Shown: positions 17,712-26,967 of the stretch, piece after piece | How the letters are laid out: the number at the start of each line of letters is the position of its first letter | Position numbering within the stretch: the first letter of the stretch is position 1 | Source: Gemmobacter sp. 24YEA27 | GTDB lineage: Bacteria; Pseudomonadota; Alphaproteobacteria; Rhodobacterales; Rhodobacteraceae | DNA length: 64,000 nt | Direction of reading: 5' to 3' | Assembly: GCF_030052995.1 (NCBI RefSeq) | Contig: NZ_JASJPW010000001.1 | Location: forward strand, 864,501 to 928,500 | Translations under genes and position numbers: made by a program | Notes under the pieces: model-generated | Seen by the model: only the letters and a program-made list of their open reading frames with translations | The model's database searches: none | Told to the model about the DNA's origin: nothing

Positions 17712-19284
17712 GCCATCTCTCCGGTGATCTCATATGTGCGGCGCGCGACGAAATCGTCGAGCGCTTCGCGGATGCTTTCGTCCATCGCGGGCGCCTCGTA
17801 ATCGCGCAGGATTTGTCTGACGCGGTCCGATGCGCGGTCCTGCTGCCAGAGCCCGCCTTCCGCCGTCCATTGCTCGTAAGTGCCGTTGTCCGACATCTCG
17901 CCCAGCCAGAAGGCGGATTCAAAGTTCTCGCGGGTATGGGCGGCGCCGAGGAAATGGCCGCCGGGGCCGATTTCGTGAAAGGCCTCCATCGCCTGGGCGG
18001 CTTCTGAAAAATCAATGCCTTGCGTGAAACGCGCCATGGCGGCGCAGCGGTCGGCATCCATCACGATCTTCTCGTAACCGGTGGTGAGCAAGCCTTCGAG
18101 GCAGCCCGTGGCATGGATAATGAAATTCACGCCCGCCATCACGGCGCCCATCAGCTGGGCCTGTGACTCATATCCGGCCTGGGCATCGGGCACTTTCGAC
18201 GCGGTCAGCGCGCCGACCGAATGGAAGGGCAGGCCAAGGCGATCCGCCAGCGTCTTCGCGCACATCTGGAACTGGGTGCCTTCGGGCGTGCCAAAGGTGG
18301 GGGCACCGGTGCGCAGGCTCAGCGGTGAGAAAAACGTGCCAAAAACCGAAGGCGCACCGGGCCGGATCAACTGGATCAGCGCCACACTCGCCATCACTTC
18401 GGCCAGGACCTGCGCCAAAGTTGCCGCGACCGTCACCGGCGACATCGCGCCCCCAGCACGAAGGGCGAAACGACCGTGGCCTGCCCGGCCCTGGCATATT
18501 CCTTCAGCGCCCAGAGCATGGTCTCATCCAGCACCAGCGGCGCATTGGTATTGACCACGGAATAAAGCACGCAATTCGCGTCGACGAACTCTGCCCCCAT
18601 GGCGAGCTTTGCCATTTCAATCGTGTCACGGGCGCGTTCGGGCGCGGTGACGGCCCCCATGAAGGGTTTGTCAGAATGGGTCAGATGGGTATGGGCCATA
18701 TGAAGATGGCGCACAGGAACCGGCAGATCGACCGGTTCGACCACCACTCCGCCGGAATGGTTCACGGCGTTCAGGCTGTAATGCAGCTTGGTTATCTCAC
18801 GGAAGTCGTGGATCGTGGCATAGCGGCGCCCCTTTTCCATGTCATGCACGAAAGGCGGGCCGAAACTGGGCGCGAAAAGCTGCGCCTCGCCGCCGATCTG
18901 GACGGACCGACCCGGGTTGCGGGCATGTTGGGTAAAGACCTTGGGCGCGGTTTTGATCTTGTCGCGGCACCAGCCGGGATCAAAGCGCACCCTTTCGCCA
19001 TCGACCCGCGCACCGGCCTTGCGGAAGATCTCCAGCACCTCGGCATCGCCGCGGAATTCCATGCCGATCTCGTCGAGGATGCGGTCTGCATTCCTTTCGA
19101 TGATGGCGACGGATTCGTCGTCGATCAGACTGACAATGCCGATGCGGCGCAGCACATAGGGCGACGAGACCTTGTTCCTCGCGCTTCTCTCCTGCATCCG
19201 GGCACTGCGGCCCCGCCTCTCCTGCATCCCGGTCTCCATCGGCATGTTGCCGGGCAGACGATAGCGGGGCGCGAAGCTCTGCAA
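17708..19284 (-). pseudogene. MttB-family (trimethylamine methyltransferase-like) methyltransferase without pyrrolysine, one frameshift
   Basis: The two frames together give about 525 residues, the MttB family size. The N-terminal frame contains IIERNADRILDEIGMEFRGD and FVHDMEKGRRYATIHDFREITKLHYSLNAVNHSGG. The C-terminal frame contains MSPVTVAATLAQVLAEVMASVALIQLIRPGAP, TGCLEGLLTTGYEKIVMDAD and ends AMDESIREALDDFVARRTYEI. The break is at about 18443-18447 (minus strand GTGCTGGGGGCGCGATG); one extra G restores PFVLGGAMSPVTV. There is no in-frame amber codon, so it is a non-Pyl member, a group that includes glycine betaine and proline betaine methyltransferases feeding a corrinoid protein. No corrinoid protein gene is visible nearby. 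The start is uncertain: an 11-base repeat (ATGCAGGAGAG) gives alternative ATGs at 19227 and 19197. Confidence 0.8.
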
Positions 19285-19304
19285 AGGTTAAACTTATACT
19301 ATCG

Positions 19305-19317
19305 GTAATCCTAATGA
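19305..19317. promoter_or_regulatory. Candidate LysR operator, copy 1 (GTAATCCTAATGA)
   Basis: This 13-base site lies just before the start of the MttB-family gene, at the end of lysR. It matches 11 of 13 bases in the same orientation with a second site at 20332-20344, on the other side of lysR. The shared CCTAATGA core suggests that one protein, presumably the LysR product, binds both. Function is inferred from position only. Confidence 0.35.
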
Positions 19318-20297
19318 GACGGATTAGCGATCTCGTGGTACCTCACCTGGCCGGAGATTGCGGGGAAATGACGATCGAAGGCACGTTTCAGGATCTTCTG
19401 GCTTTCCAGCGCGATGCGCAGCGGGATGGTGCCAAGATCATCACGACGCGACACCAGGCGGATGGTGCGCTTGAGCGGCGCGAAGGGCAGCGGCTCGATC
19501 CTGAGACGCATCCCTTCGGCGACGCCGTCGATCAGAAGCGTCGGTGACAGGATCGCGAAACATTTGCCGGTGATGACGCCTGCCATCACCATCGCGGTAC
19601 GGTCGGCCTCGATCGCGCGGGGCAGATCAAGGCGGCAGCGTTGCAGATGCTGGTCGGTGCGGCGCCCGACCGGGGTGGTTGTGCCAAAACGTGCGAGGGA
19701 AAGCTTGCGGGAAATGGCGTGAATGTCGTCAGCGGGTCCTGTGTAACTATCTGGCAGAATAAGATAAAACGGCTCATCCAGGATCGGGATAAAGCTGAAT
19801 CCCGGCCCGTCCTGCAGCCGTTCAGAGGTGACCGCCATGTCGATCCGCCGGTCATTCAGTGCCGCGAAATGGTCGGTAGCGAGGCCTGCCGACAGGATCA
19901 GCTCGGGCACTTTCATCGCATTATTGACCAGATCATAAAGCCCCGGCGTCAGTGTGGTCGCGGTCGAGGCCAGCAATCCGACCCTGAGCGCCGGCAGCGA
20001 AGAGGCGCCCAGATGCTGCATGTCGCGCTTCAGATCGTCGATCTGGTTCAGGAGCCGAAAGCCATGCCGCTGCAGCGTTTCGCCGGCATAGGTCAGGGCA
20101 ATCGGCCGGGTCGACCGGTCGAACAGTGCCATGCCAAAGATCAGCTCCAGGTTCTTCAGATGCTGCGAGGCGGCCGATTGTGTGATCCGCAGGGCCGAGG
20201 CCGCCGCCGTCACCTGCCGCATCTCGGCCACCGCCATGAAAACCTCGATGGCGCGGAACAGGTTGATATCAGGTTCGTCTTTGCCGCGTTCGCGCAT
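19311..20297 (-). CDS. LysR-family transcriptional regulator
   Basis: This 328-residue protein has an N-terminal winged helix-turn-helix (NLFRAIEVFMAVAEMRQVTAAASALRITQSAASQHLKNLE) typical of LysR, followed by a substrate-binding domain of about 230 residues. It lies on the minus strand between the mttB-aminotransferase genes and the divergent flavoprotein operon, the normal place for a LysR regulator controlling both. Its stop is 26 bases from the mttB start region. The inducer is unknown, presumably the betaine-like substrate or a breakdown product. Confidence 0.88.
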   Translation of the reverse strand: MRERGKDEPDINLFRAIEVFMAVAEMRQVTAAASALRITQSAASQHLKNLELIFGMALFDRSTRPIALTYAGETLQRHGFRLLNQIDDLKRDMQHLGASSLPALRVGLLASTATTLTPGLYDLVNNAMKVPELILSAGLATDHFAALNDRRIDMAVTSERLQDGPGFSFIPILDEPFYLILPDSYTGPADDIHAISRKLSLARFGTTTPVGRRTDQHLQRCRLDLPRAIEADRTAMVMAGVITGKCFAILSPTLLIDGVAEGMRLRIEPLPFAPLKRTIRLVSRRDDLGTIPLRIALESQKILKRAFDRHFPAISGQVRYHEIANPSH

Positions 20298-20327
20298 GAT
20301 CTTAACCGGGTTGTTGTTCTGCTAAGA

Positions 20328-20344
20328 ATTAGTATCCCTAATGA
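20328..20344. promoter_or_regulatory. Candidate LysR operator, copy 2 (ATTAG-N5-CTAAT palindrome)
   Basis: A perfect inverted repeat ATTAGTATCCCTAAT (20328-20342) sits in the 116-base divergent region between lysR and the flavoprotein operon. LysR-type regulators bind such T-N11-A dyads. Its right half, GTATCCCTAATGA, recurs with two changes at 19305-19317 near the MttB-family gene. The placement fits a shared autoregulated operator. Confidence 0.45.
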
Positions 20345-20413
20345 TGCCTGTCCATCCTTGCGCGAATGCCGCTGCCTCTGTCTGATTTTGCCAGAAGAGA
20401 CGGGGCGCCTGGA

Positions 20414-22804
20414 ATGCGGAAGATCGTGATTATCGGCGGCGGTGCGGTGGGGCTCAGCCTCGCATATCATCTGACAAAGACCGCTGCCGCTTCGGTCACG
20501 CTGCTGGAGCGTGGCAGCCTGACCTCGGGCACCAGCTGGCATGCGGCCGGGATTGTCGGGCCGTTGCGCGCGACCCCCAATGCGACACGGCTCGCGATGT
20601 ATGCGGGCGAGCTTTTTCCAAAGCTTGAGGCAGAAAGCGGGCTTTCAACCGGCTATCGTCGCACCGGCGGCTATTGGCTGGCGCGCGATCCGGCGCGGAT
20701 GGATGAATTGCACCGGATTGCGGCGCTTGGCCGGCATTTCGGGCTGCACCCGACACTTACCGGGCCTGAAGACGTTAATGTGCCGGGGCTCGATCTGACC
20801 GGCGTGATCGGCGCGATGGCGGTCGAGGAAGACGCCAATGTGAACCCGGTCGATCTGTGCATGGCCTATGCGCGGCTGGCAAAGGCCCAGGGCGCGCAGA
20901 TCCGCGAGGGCGCGAGGGTTGACCGGATCCTGACCGAAGGCAGCCGCGTGACCGGCGTGTTGCTGGCAGATGGCGAGGTGATAGAGGCCGATCAGGTCGC
21001 GCTTTGCGCCGGGGCCTGGTCAAAGCGGCTGGCCGATCCGCTGGGCGTCGCGCTGCCCTTGCAGGCGGTTGAGCATATGTATGTCGTGACCGAAGCCATG
21101 CCCTTGATGCCGCATCCTTTTCCGGTGCTGCGCGACCTTGATCGCGGCATCTATATCAAGGGCGATGCCGGCAAGCTGGTGATCGGTGGGTTCGAACCCG
21201 ATGCCAAATGCTGGGATGCGTTCGGCCCTTCGGGCGACCGGCCGTTTCTGGAACTGCCCGAGGACTGGGAGCAGTTTACTCCCTTTATGGAGGCGGCCCT
21301 TGCGCTGATCCCGGGCCTTGCCGATGTCGGCATCCAGCATTTCATGAACGGCCCCGAAAGTTTCACCACCGACACCAGGATGCTTCTGGGTGAGGCGCCC
21401 ATGGTTGACGGGCTTTACGTTGCGGCGGGGATGAACTCGGTGGGCGTGATGTCATCGGCCGGGGTGGGGCGGGTGCTGGCCGACTGGATGCTGGCCGGCC
21501 ATGCGCCGATGGATCTCTGGGAGACCGATATCGCCCGCGCCGATCCGCTGGCGGCCGCGGCCGCGCATGTCGAGACCCGGATGCAAGAAGCCGTGGCCGA
21601 TGCTTTTGCGCTGCATTGGCCGTTCAAACAGCCGAAAGCCGGGCGCGGTTTGCGCAAATCGGCGCTGCATGATGAATGGCAGGACGCGGGTGCGGTCTTC
21701 GGCCTTACCGCCGGGTGGGAGCGCGGTCTGTGGTATGCGCAAACCCCGTCGGAACAATCCCTGCCGCTGTCGACCGGCGCTCAGCCCTGGTATCCGATTG
21801 CGGTCCGCGAGGCGGCACAGATGGCGGCGGGGGTGGTGCTGCTCGACCTTACGCCTTTCGGAAAATTCGACATTGCCGGGCCCGATGCGCTGCGCTTCCT
21901 GCAACAGATCACCACCGCCAATATGGATGTGGCGCCTGGCCGCGCGACCTATACGCTGCTTCTGAACGCGCAGGGCGGGATCGAGGGTGATGTGACGGTG
22001 CGCCGGGCTGCGGATCACTTCCGCCTGGTGTCCGGTGCGGCGACGCGCTGGCGCGATATGGCCTGGCTCCGCCGCCGTGCCGCTGGCTTTGACGTCACGA
22101 TCACCGATGCGACGGAAGCTGAATCTGTTATCGGCGTGATGGGGGCAGGGGCGCGGGCACTGCTGGCCGGGCTGTCGCCGGATGACTGGCAGGATTTCGC
22201 CTTTTCAACCGCGCGCGAGGTGGTGATCGCGGGCCAATCCTGCCTGGCGCAGCGGGTCAGCTTTGTCGGCGAACTCGGCTGGGAGCTTTACATCCCCAAC
22301 GCCTTCGCCCCGGCGGTGTTCCGGGCGCTGCGGGCGGCGGGGGCGGCGCCGTTGGGCCATTACGCGCTGGATGCCTGTCGGATCGAAAAAGGCTTTCGCC
22401 ATATGGGCCATGATCTGGGCCAGGACATTTCGGCGCTTGAGGCGGGGCTCGGTTTTACCATCGACTGGTCGAAGGACTTCATCGGCAAAGCGGCGCTGGA
22501 GGCGCAGCGCATGGCGGGTCTGCGGCGCCGCCTCGTGCTGTTCGATCTGCCCGATCACCCTCTGGTCCTGCATGATGAACCGATCCGGGACTCGGGCCGG
22601 GTGGTCGGGCTGACCACCTCGGGCGCGCGGGGGGCGCGGACAGGTAAGACCCTGGCGCTTGGCCTTATCGATATCGCGCCGGGCGAGACCCCGCAGGCGA
22701 CGGCCCTGCGGCAGTTTACCATTGAAATCGCAGGGAAACACTATGCGGCACTGGCGCTGACCCGGCCGCCGTTCGACCCTTCGGGCGAGAGGATGAAGGC
22801 ATGA
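20414..22804 (+). CDS. FAD-dependent dimethylglycine/sarcosine dehydrogenase-like protein (FAD + GcvT)
   Basis: The chosen ATG 20414 gives MRKIVIIGGGAVGLSLAYHL, the dinucleotide-binding start; the frame is open 48 bases further upstream without a good ribosome site. The protein is 796 residues. Residues about 1-380 form the DAO-type FAD domain, with SGTSWHAAGIVGP, where the His is the usual covalent FAD attachment. The C-terminal half (about 430-790) is a GcvT aminomethyltransferase fold (GPDALRFLQQITTANMDV and SFVGELGWELYIP) that binds tetrahydrofolate. Such proteins oxidatively demethylate dimethylglycine, sarcosine or related N-methyl amino acids, passing the one-carbon unit to folate. The stop overlaps the next start (ATGA). 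Confidence 0.88.
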   Translation: MRKIVIIGGGAVGLSLAYHLTKTAAASVTLLERGSLTSGTSWHAAGIVGPLRATPNATRLAMYAGELFPKLEAESGLSTGYRRTGGYWLARDPARMDELHRIAALGRHFGLHPTLTGPEDVNVPGLDLTGVIGAMAVEEDANVNPVDLCMAYARLAKAQGAQIREGARVDRILTEGSRVTGVLLADGEVIEADQVALCAGAWSKRLADPLGVALPLQAVEHMYVVTEAMPLMPHPFPVLRDLDRGIYIKGDAGKLVIGGFEPDAKCWDAFGPSGDRPFLELPEDWEQFTPFMEAALALIPGLADVGIQHFMNGPESFTTDTRMLLGEAPMVDGLYVAAGMNSVGVMSSAGVGRVLADWMLAGHAPMDLWETDIARADPLAAAAAHVETRMQEAVADAFALHWPFKQPKAGRGLRKSALHDEWQDAGAVFGLTAGWERGLWYAQTPSEQSLPLSTGAQPWYPIAVREAAQMAAGVVLLDLTPFGKFDIAGPDALRFLQQITTANMDVAPGRATYTLLLNAQGGIEGDVTVRRAADHFRLVSGAATRWRDMAWLRRRAAGFDVTITDATEAESVIGVMGAGARALLAGLSPDDWQDFAFSTAREVVIAGQSCLAQRVSFVGELGWELYIPNAFAPAVFRALRAAGAAPLGHYALDACRIEKGFRHMGHDLGQDISALEAGLGFTIDWSKDFIGKAALEAQRMAGLRRRLVLFDLPDHPLVLHDEPIRDSGRVVGLTTSGARGARTGKTLALGLIDIAPGETPQATALRQFTIEIAGKHYAALALTRPPFDPSGERMKA

Positions 22805-25203
22805 CGCGCGACGCACAGGTTCTGATCATCGGCGGCGGCGCCATGGGCGTTTCGCTGATGTATCACCTGATGAAATCAGGCTGGACCGATGTGATCCTGA
22901 CCGAGAAAAACGACCTCACCCATGGGTCAACCTGGCATGCGGCCGGGCTTTGCACCCATTTCGCGCATAACCCGACCATCCAGGAGCTGCGCGCCACCAG
23001 CGTCAGGCTTTACCGCGATATCCTGCCCGCCGAGACCGGCGAAGATTGCGGCTTTCACCCGTCAGGCGCGATGCGGATCACGTCGAACCCCGAGCGGATG
23101 GCGGAATTTGCCCATGTTGCGGGCCTGTCGAAATTCACCGGCTATGAGCTCAGGCTCTTGCACTCGCCCGAAGAGGTGGCGGCGCTGCATCCGCTCGCGC
23201 GGACCGAAGGGATCATCGGCGGGATTTATGAGCCCGATGACGGCCATGTCGACCCGACGCTTGCGACCAATGCGATGGCGAAGGTCGCCCGCGAACGCGG
23301 CGCTGTGATCCTCAGGCGCAATCCCGTGCTGGGGATCCGGCGCGAAAACGGCGTCTGGGCGGTCGAGACGTTGCAGGGGCTGATCCGGGCGCAGCATATC
23401 GTCAATGCCGCCGGCACCTGGGGGTTCGAGATCGGGCGGATGATGGGGGCGAATGTGCCCTCGGTTCCGGTGCTGCACCAGTATCTGGTGACCGATACGG
23501 TGTCTGCGGTGGCTGATCGGATCAAAGCGGGGTTGCCGGAACTGCCGATGATCCGCGACCCCGAGGAAAGCTGGTATGTCCGCCAGGAGCGTGATGCGCT
23601 GATCCTTGGCCCCTATGAGAAAGAGGCGCAGGTCTGGTCGGTTGACGGCGTGCCGCCCGAATTCGGGGCCGAACTGATGGAGCCGGACCTGGACCGGGTC
23701 GAACATATCCTGATGGCGGCGATGGCGCGGATCCCGGCGCTGGAAACCGGCGGGGTGAAATCGGTGGTCAATGGCCCGATCACCTTTACTCCCGATGCCA
23801 ATCCGCTGATCGGGCCGGCCTGGGGTCTTGAAAACGCCTGGCTTCTGACCGGGTCTTCGATGGGAGTGATGGAGGGCGGCGGCTCTGGCTGGTTCCTTGC
23901 GCATTGGATGACCCATGGCGCGCCGCCGATGGATGCGCTGGCAGTCGACAGCCGTCGCTTTGGCCCATGGGCGGATCGCGAGTATCGGGTGGCAAAGGCG
24001 GTTGAATGTTTTGGCCTCCAGTTCGGAGTGCATTACCCGCATGAGGAACGCCCCGCCGCACGCGGCAAACGCCTGACGCCGCTTTATAACCTGATGCTGG
24101 CGCGTGGCGCACAGATGGGCGCGGCTTATGGATGGGAGCGCCCGAACTGGTTCGGCGCGCCCGCGCGGCTCACCTTCGGGCGGCCCGACTGGTTCGATGC
24201 TGTGGCGCAGGAATGCCGGATGGTGACGGAAGGCGCGGGCCTTGCCGATATGTCGGTCTTCTCGAAATTCGAGGTGAGAGGGCCGGGGGCGCGCGCCTTT
24301 GTCGATGCGCTTGGCTGCAATATGGCGCCGAAGACCGGGCGGGTGGGGCTGACCTATGCGCTGAGCCCGGCGGGCGGCACCGAGGCGGAATTCACGGTCG
24401 CCTGTCTTGCGGAGGATCATTTCTATCTGACTTCGGCTGCGGCGGCAGAGATGCGCGATGATGATCTTCTGCGTGCCCGGGCACCCGGATCTGATGTGGA
24501 AATCAGCCGGGTCAGTGACGATTTTGCGGTGATCGGTCTGATGGGCCCGGCGGCGCCCGCGATCCTCGGGCGGCTGACCTCTGACCCGTTCGGCGCCTGG
24601 ATGTCGGTGCGTGAGATGACGGTCGCGGGGATCCCGGTCCGCGCGTTGCGGCTTTCCTATATCGGTGAGGCGGGGTGGGAGCTGCATGTCCCCGCCGCCC
24701 GCGCGGCAGAGCTGTTCCTCGCGCTGGAAGCCGCAGGCCAGCCCGAGGGGATCGGCTGTTTCGGGTCTTATGCGATGAATGCGATGCGGCTGGAAAAGGG
24801 CTATCCCGCCTGGGGTGCCGATTTCACCACCGAACGCACACCCGCCGAAACCGGAATGGGGTTCCTTGTGAAACCCGATCACGATTTCCCTGGCCGCGAG
24901 GCGCTTCTGGCCCGTATGGCCGACCCTGCGCGGTGGGAGATGGTGCTCCTGGAAATCGACCCCGGCGAAAGCGAGCCCTATTACGCGCATTCTCTCTGGC
25001 AGGGCGCGGCCCCGGTCGGCATCGTGACCTCGGCCGCGACCGGGCATCGGACCGGCAAGGTTCTGGCGCTTGCCTATCTGCGCGACCGGAATGCGCGGGA
25101 TGGGCTGGAGGTTGAGATTCTCGGCACCCGCCGCAAGGTGCGGATCCTTGATCGTCCGCCTTTCGACCCGGACAATCTCCGGCTGCGGAGCGGAGTGACA
25201 TGA
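22801..25203 (+). CDS. Second dimethylglycine/sarcosine dehydrogenase-like protein (FAD + GcvT)
   Basis: This 800-residue protein has the same two-part layout as its upstream neighbour: FAD domain MTRDAQVLIIGGGAMGVSLMYHL with GSTWHAAGLCTHFAHNP (His for covalent FAD), then a GcvT/GcvT-C portion including LSYIGEAGWELHVPAARAAEL and MNAMRLEKGYPAWGADFTTERTP. It is a clear paralog of the previous gene and overlaps it by four bases. Two such enzymes in tandem suggest sequential demethylations, for example dimethyl- then monomethyl-amino acid. It overlaps the downstream SDR by four bases as well. Confidence 0.88.
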   Translation: MTRDAQVLIIGGGAMGVSLMYHLMKSGWTDVILTEKNDLTHGSTWHAAGLCTHFAHNPTIQELRATSVRLYRDILPAETGEDCGFHPSGAMRITSNPERMAEFAHVAGLSKFTGYELRLLHSPEEVAALHPLARTEGIIGGIYEPDDGHVDPTLATNAMAKVARERGAVILRRNPVLGIRRENGVWAVETLQGLIRAQHIVNAAGTWGFEIGRMMGANVPSVPVLHQYLVTDTVSAVADRIKAGLPELPMIRDPEESWYVRQERDALILGPYEKEAQVWSVDGVPPEFGAELMEPDLDRVEHILMAAMARIPALETGGVKSVVNGPITFTPDANPLIGPAWGLENAWLLTGSSMGVMEGGGSGWFLAHWMTHGAPPMDALAVDSRRFGPWADREYRVAKAVECFGLQFGVHYPHEERPAARGKRLTPLYNLMLARGAQMGAAYGWERPNWFGAPARLTFGRPDWFDAVAQECRMVTEGAGLADMSVFSKFEVRGPGARAFVDALGCNMAPKTGRVGLTYALSPAGGTEAEFTVACLAEDHFYLTSAAAAEMRDDDLLRARAPGSDVEISRVSDDFAVIGLMGPAAPAILGRLTSDPFGAWMSVREMTVAGIPVRALRLSYIGEAGWELHVPAARAAELFLALEAAGQPEGIGCFGSYAMNAMRLEKGYPAWGADFTTERTPAETGMGFLVKPDHDFPGREALLARMADPARWEMVLLEIDPGESEPYYAHSLWQGAAPVGIVTSAATGHRTGKVLALAYLRDRNARDGLEVEILGTRRKVRILDRPPFDPDNLRLRSGVT

Positions 25204-26003
25204 GCCCCCCGGTGCCGCGCGCGGTTGCCATCGTCACCGGCGGCCTTTCCGGCATCGGTCATGCCGTGGCGCTGGATCTTGCGGCGCGCGGCTACCGCGT
25301 CGTGGTCGGCGCGCGTGATCTGGAAAGCCGGGCGCGGCTGGATGCTTTTGGCGCACTGACCGGGGCGGCGATTGCCGGCGGCGGCGAGGTCAGGGCCGAT
25401 ATGCTCGACCTCACCGATCCGGGTTCGGTTGCCGGGTTTTGCGAGCGCACGACCGAGCGTTTCGGCCCGGCGGATGTGCTGATCAACGCCGCCGGGATCA
25501 CCGCCGAGCAGCCGGTCGAGGGGCATGGCGATGCGCTCTGGCGAGCCATCATCGACACCAATCTGACCGGTGCCTTCCGGATGATCCGGGCCTGTCTGCC
25601 GGGAATGAAGGCGCGGGGCTGGGGGCGGATCGTCAATATCGGGTCCACCGCCGCAACGGTGGGATGGAAGGACAATCCGGCCTATTGCGCCTCGAAAGCC
25701 GGGCTTCTGGGTCTGACGCGCTGTGTCGCGCTGGAGGGGGCTTCGCATGGCGTGACCTGCGTGATGGTCAGCCCGACCTGGGTCGATACCCCGATGATGG
25801 CCGCTGATCTGGCGCAGGTCGTGGCCCGTGAGGGCCGGGGCCGGAGCGTCGAAGAGGCCCGCGCAGAGATTGCCGCTGAAAACCCGCAGGGCCGCATCAT
25901 CCAGCCCGGCGAAGTCGCGGAGCTTGTGGCTTTTCTGATCACCGATGCCGCCAAAGGCATCACTATGGAGGAGGTGAAGATCACCGGCGGCGCGCTCTGG
26001 TGA
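25200..26003 (+). CDS. Short-chain dehydrogenase (3-hydroxybutyrate dehydrogenase-like)
   Basis: This 267-residue classical SDR has TGGLSGIG (cofactor motif), INAAGI, and the catalytic S-YCASK (NIGSTAATVGWKDNPAYCASKAG). The C-terminus ends with GITMEEVKITGGALW, close to the GQ.LVIDGGW pattern of 3-hydroxyacyl/3-hydroxybutyrate-type SDRs. Its start overlaps the second flavoprotein stop, so it belongs to the same operon and should act on a hydroxy- or keto-product of that pathway. The specific reaction is unknown. Confidence 0.83.
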   Translation: MSPPVPRAVAIVTGGLSGIGHAVALDLAARGYRVVVGARDLESRARLDAFGALTGAAIAGGGEVRADMLDLTDPGSVAGFCERTTERFGPADVLINAAGITAEQPVEGHGDALWRAIIDTNLTGAFRMIRACLPGMKARGWGRIVNIGSTAATVGWKDNPAYCASKAGLLGLTRCVALEGASHGVTCVMVSPTWVDTPMMAADLAQVVAREGRGRSVEEARAEIAAENPQGRIIQPGEVAELVAFLITDAAKGITMEEVKITGGALW

Positions 26004-26051
26004 GCGTTTCCGGTGGGCAGAACACACCAGACAACCGACAGGGAGATTGCA

Positions 26052-26957
26052 ATGACAAAGAAGAGCATGAATGCCGCTGTGTCACTTCTCGCATTGGCCG
26101 CCATGGCCGGTGGGCCGGCGCTGGCGGCTGACCCCGGCGCTGTCGATGAGCCGATAAAGCTCGCCATGCTGGAATGGACGGGCGCGCAGATCGCCGGCAA
26201 GGTCCAGGAAAAGGCGGACTATAAGGTCGACTATGTGACCGCCGGGAACTACCCGCATTTCCAGGGGCTTGCGGACGGAGATGTCGCGGCTTCGGTCGGG
26301 ATCTGGCTGAATAATGTTGGGGATATTTACCCGAAAGTCCTCGCTGAGGGCAAATTCGAGGATATTGGCAGTCTTGGCCTGGCCACGAATGAGGGCTCGC
26401 TCTATCCGAAATTTATGGAGGAGCTTTGCCCGGCTTTGCCGTCATGGGAAGCGCTGAATGATCCGGAATGCGTGGCATTGCTCGCGATGCCTGACACGCT
26501 GCCGAACGGGCGGTTTCTGGATTACCCGGCCGATTGGGGGTCGCGCGCGGCGACGATCATCCTGGACAATAACCTGCCATTGACCGCGACGCCTTCGGGG
26601 TCGGAAGGGGCGCAGCTGGCCGAGCTCCGCGCAGCGGCAGCCGCGAAGACACCGCTGGTCATGATGTTCTGGGCACCGCATTTCATCCTCGCCGAGGGCG
26701 AGACCGGCTGGATCGGGATGCCGCCTTGCAAGGATCAGTCCAATGAGCATTGCATCATGCCGCCCGACGTCAACAAGGTGGTCTGGTCGGGCTTTGTGCC
26801 GAAATGGCCTGCCGCCTATGAGATCACCACCGAAGATCAGCAGAAAATGATGCTGGCGATCGACGAAAAGGGCCAGTCGCTGGATCTGGTGACAACCGAA
26901 CGGGTCGCCGCGCATGAGGCGATCTGGCGCCCCTGGCTTGATCAGGCGCTGAACTGA
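26052..26957 (+). CDS. proX: Second glycine betaine/proline-type substrate-binding protein (OpuAC)
   Basis: The start ATG 26052 follows AGGGAG; 301 residues. The signal peptide MTKKSMNAAVSLLALAAMAGGPALA is cleaved before ADPGAVDEP. The OpuAC body includes LAMLEWTGAQIAGKVQEKADYKVDYVTAG and a cysteine-containing loop MPPCKDQSNEHCIMPP, which could form a disulfide. It is only distantly like the ProX at 15214-16179, so it is not a recent duplicate. It starts 48 bases after the SDR and is followed by a decayed proV/proW. It may work with a permease elsewhere or be left over from a lost transporter. Confidence 0.85.
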   Translation: MTKKSMNAAVSLLALAAMAGGPALAADPGAVDEPIKLAMLEWTGAQIAGKVQEKADYKVDYVTAGNYPHFQGLADGDVAASVGIWLNNVGDIYPKVLAEGKFEDIGSLGLATNEGSLYPKFMEELCPALPSWEALNDPECVALLAMPDTLPNGRFLDYPADWGSRAATIILDNNLPLTATPSGSEGAQLAELRAAAAAKTPLVMMFWAPHFILAEGETGWIGMPPCKDQSNEHCIMPPDVNKVVWSGFVPKWPAAYEITTEDQQKMMLAIDEKGQSLDLVTTERVAAHEAIWRPWLDQALN

Positions 26958-26967
26958 GGCCGGGGCG

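Noticed and set aside
17708..19284. Pyrrolysine-containing trimethylamine methyltransferase
   Set aside because: No in-frame amber codon occurs in either half; the frame break is a one-base shift, not a TAG readthrough.
23062..25047. 661-codon minus-strand open frame opposite the second FAD-GcvT gene
   Set aside because: Composition is typical of antisense frames and the plus-strand gene has complete motifs.
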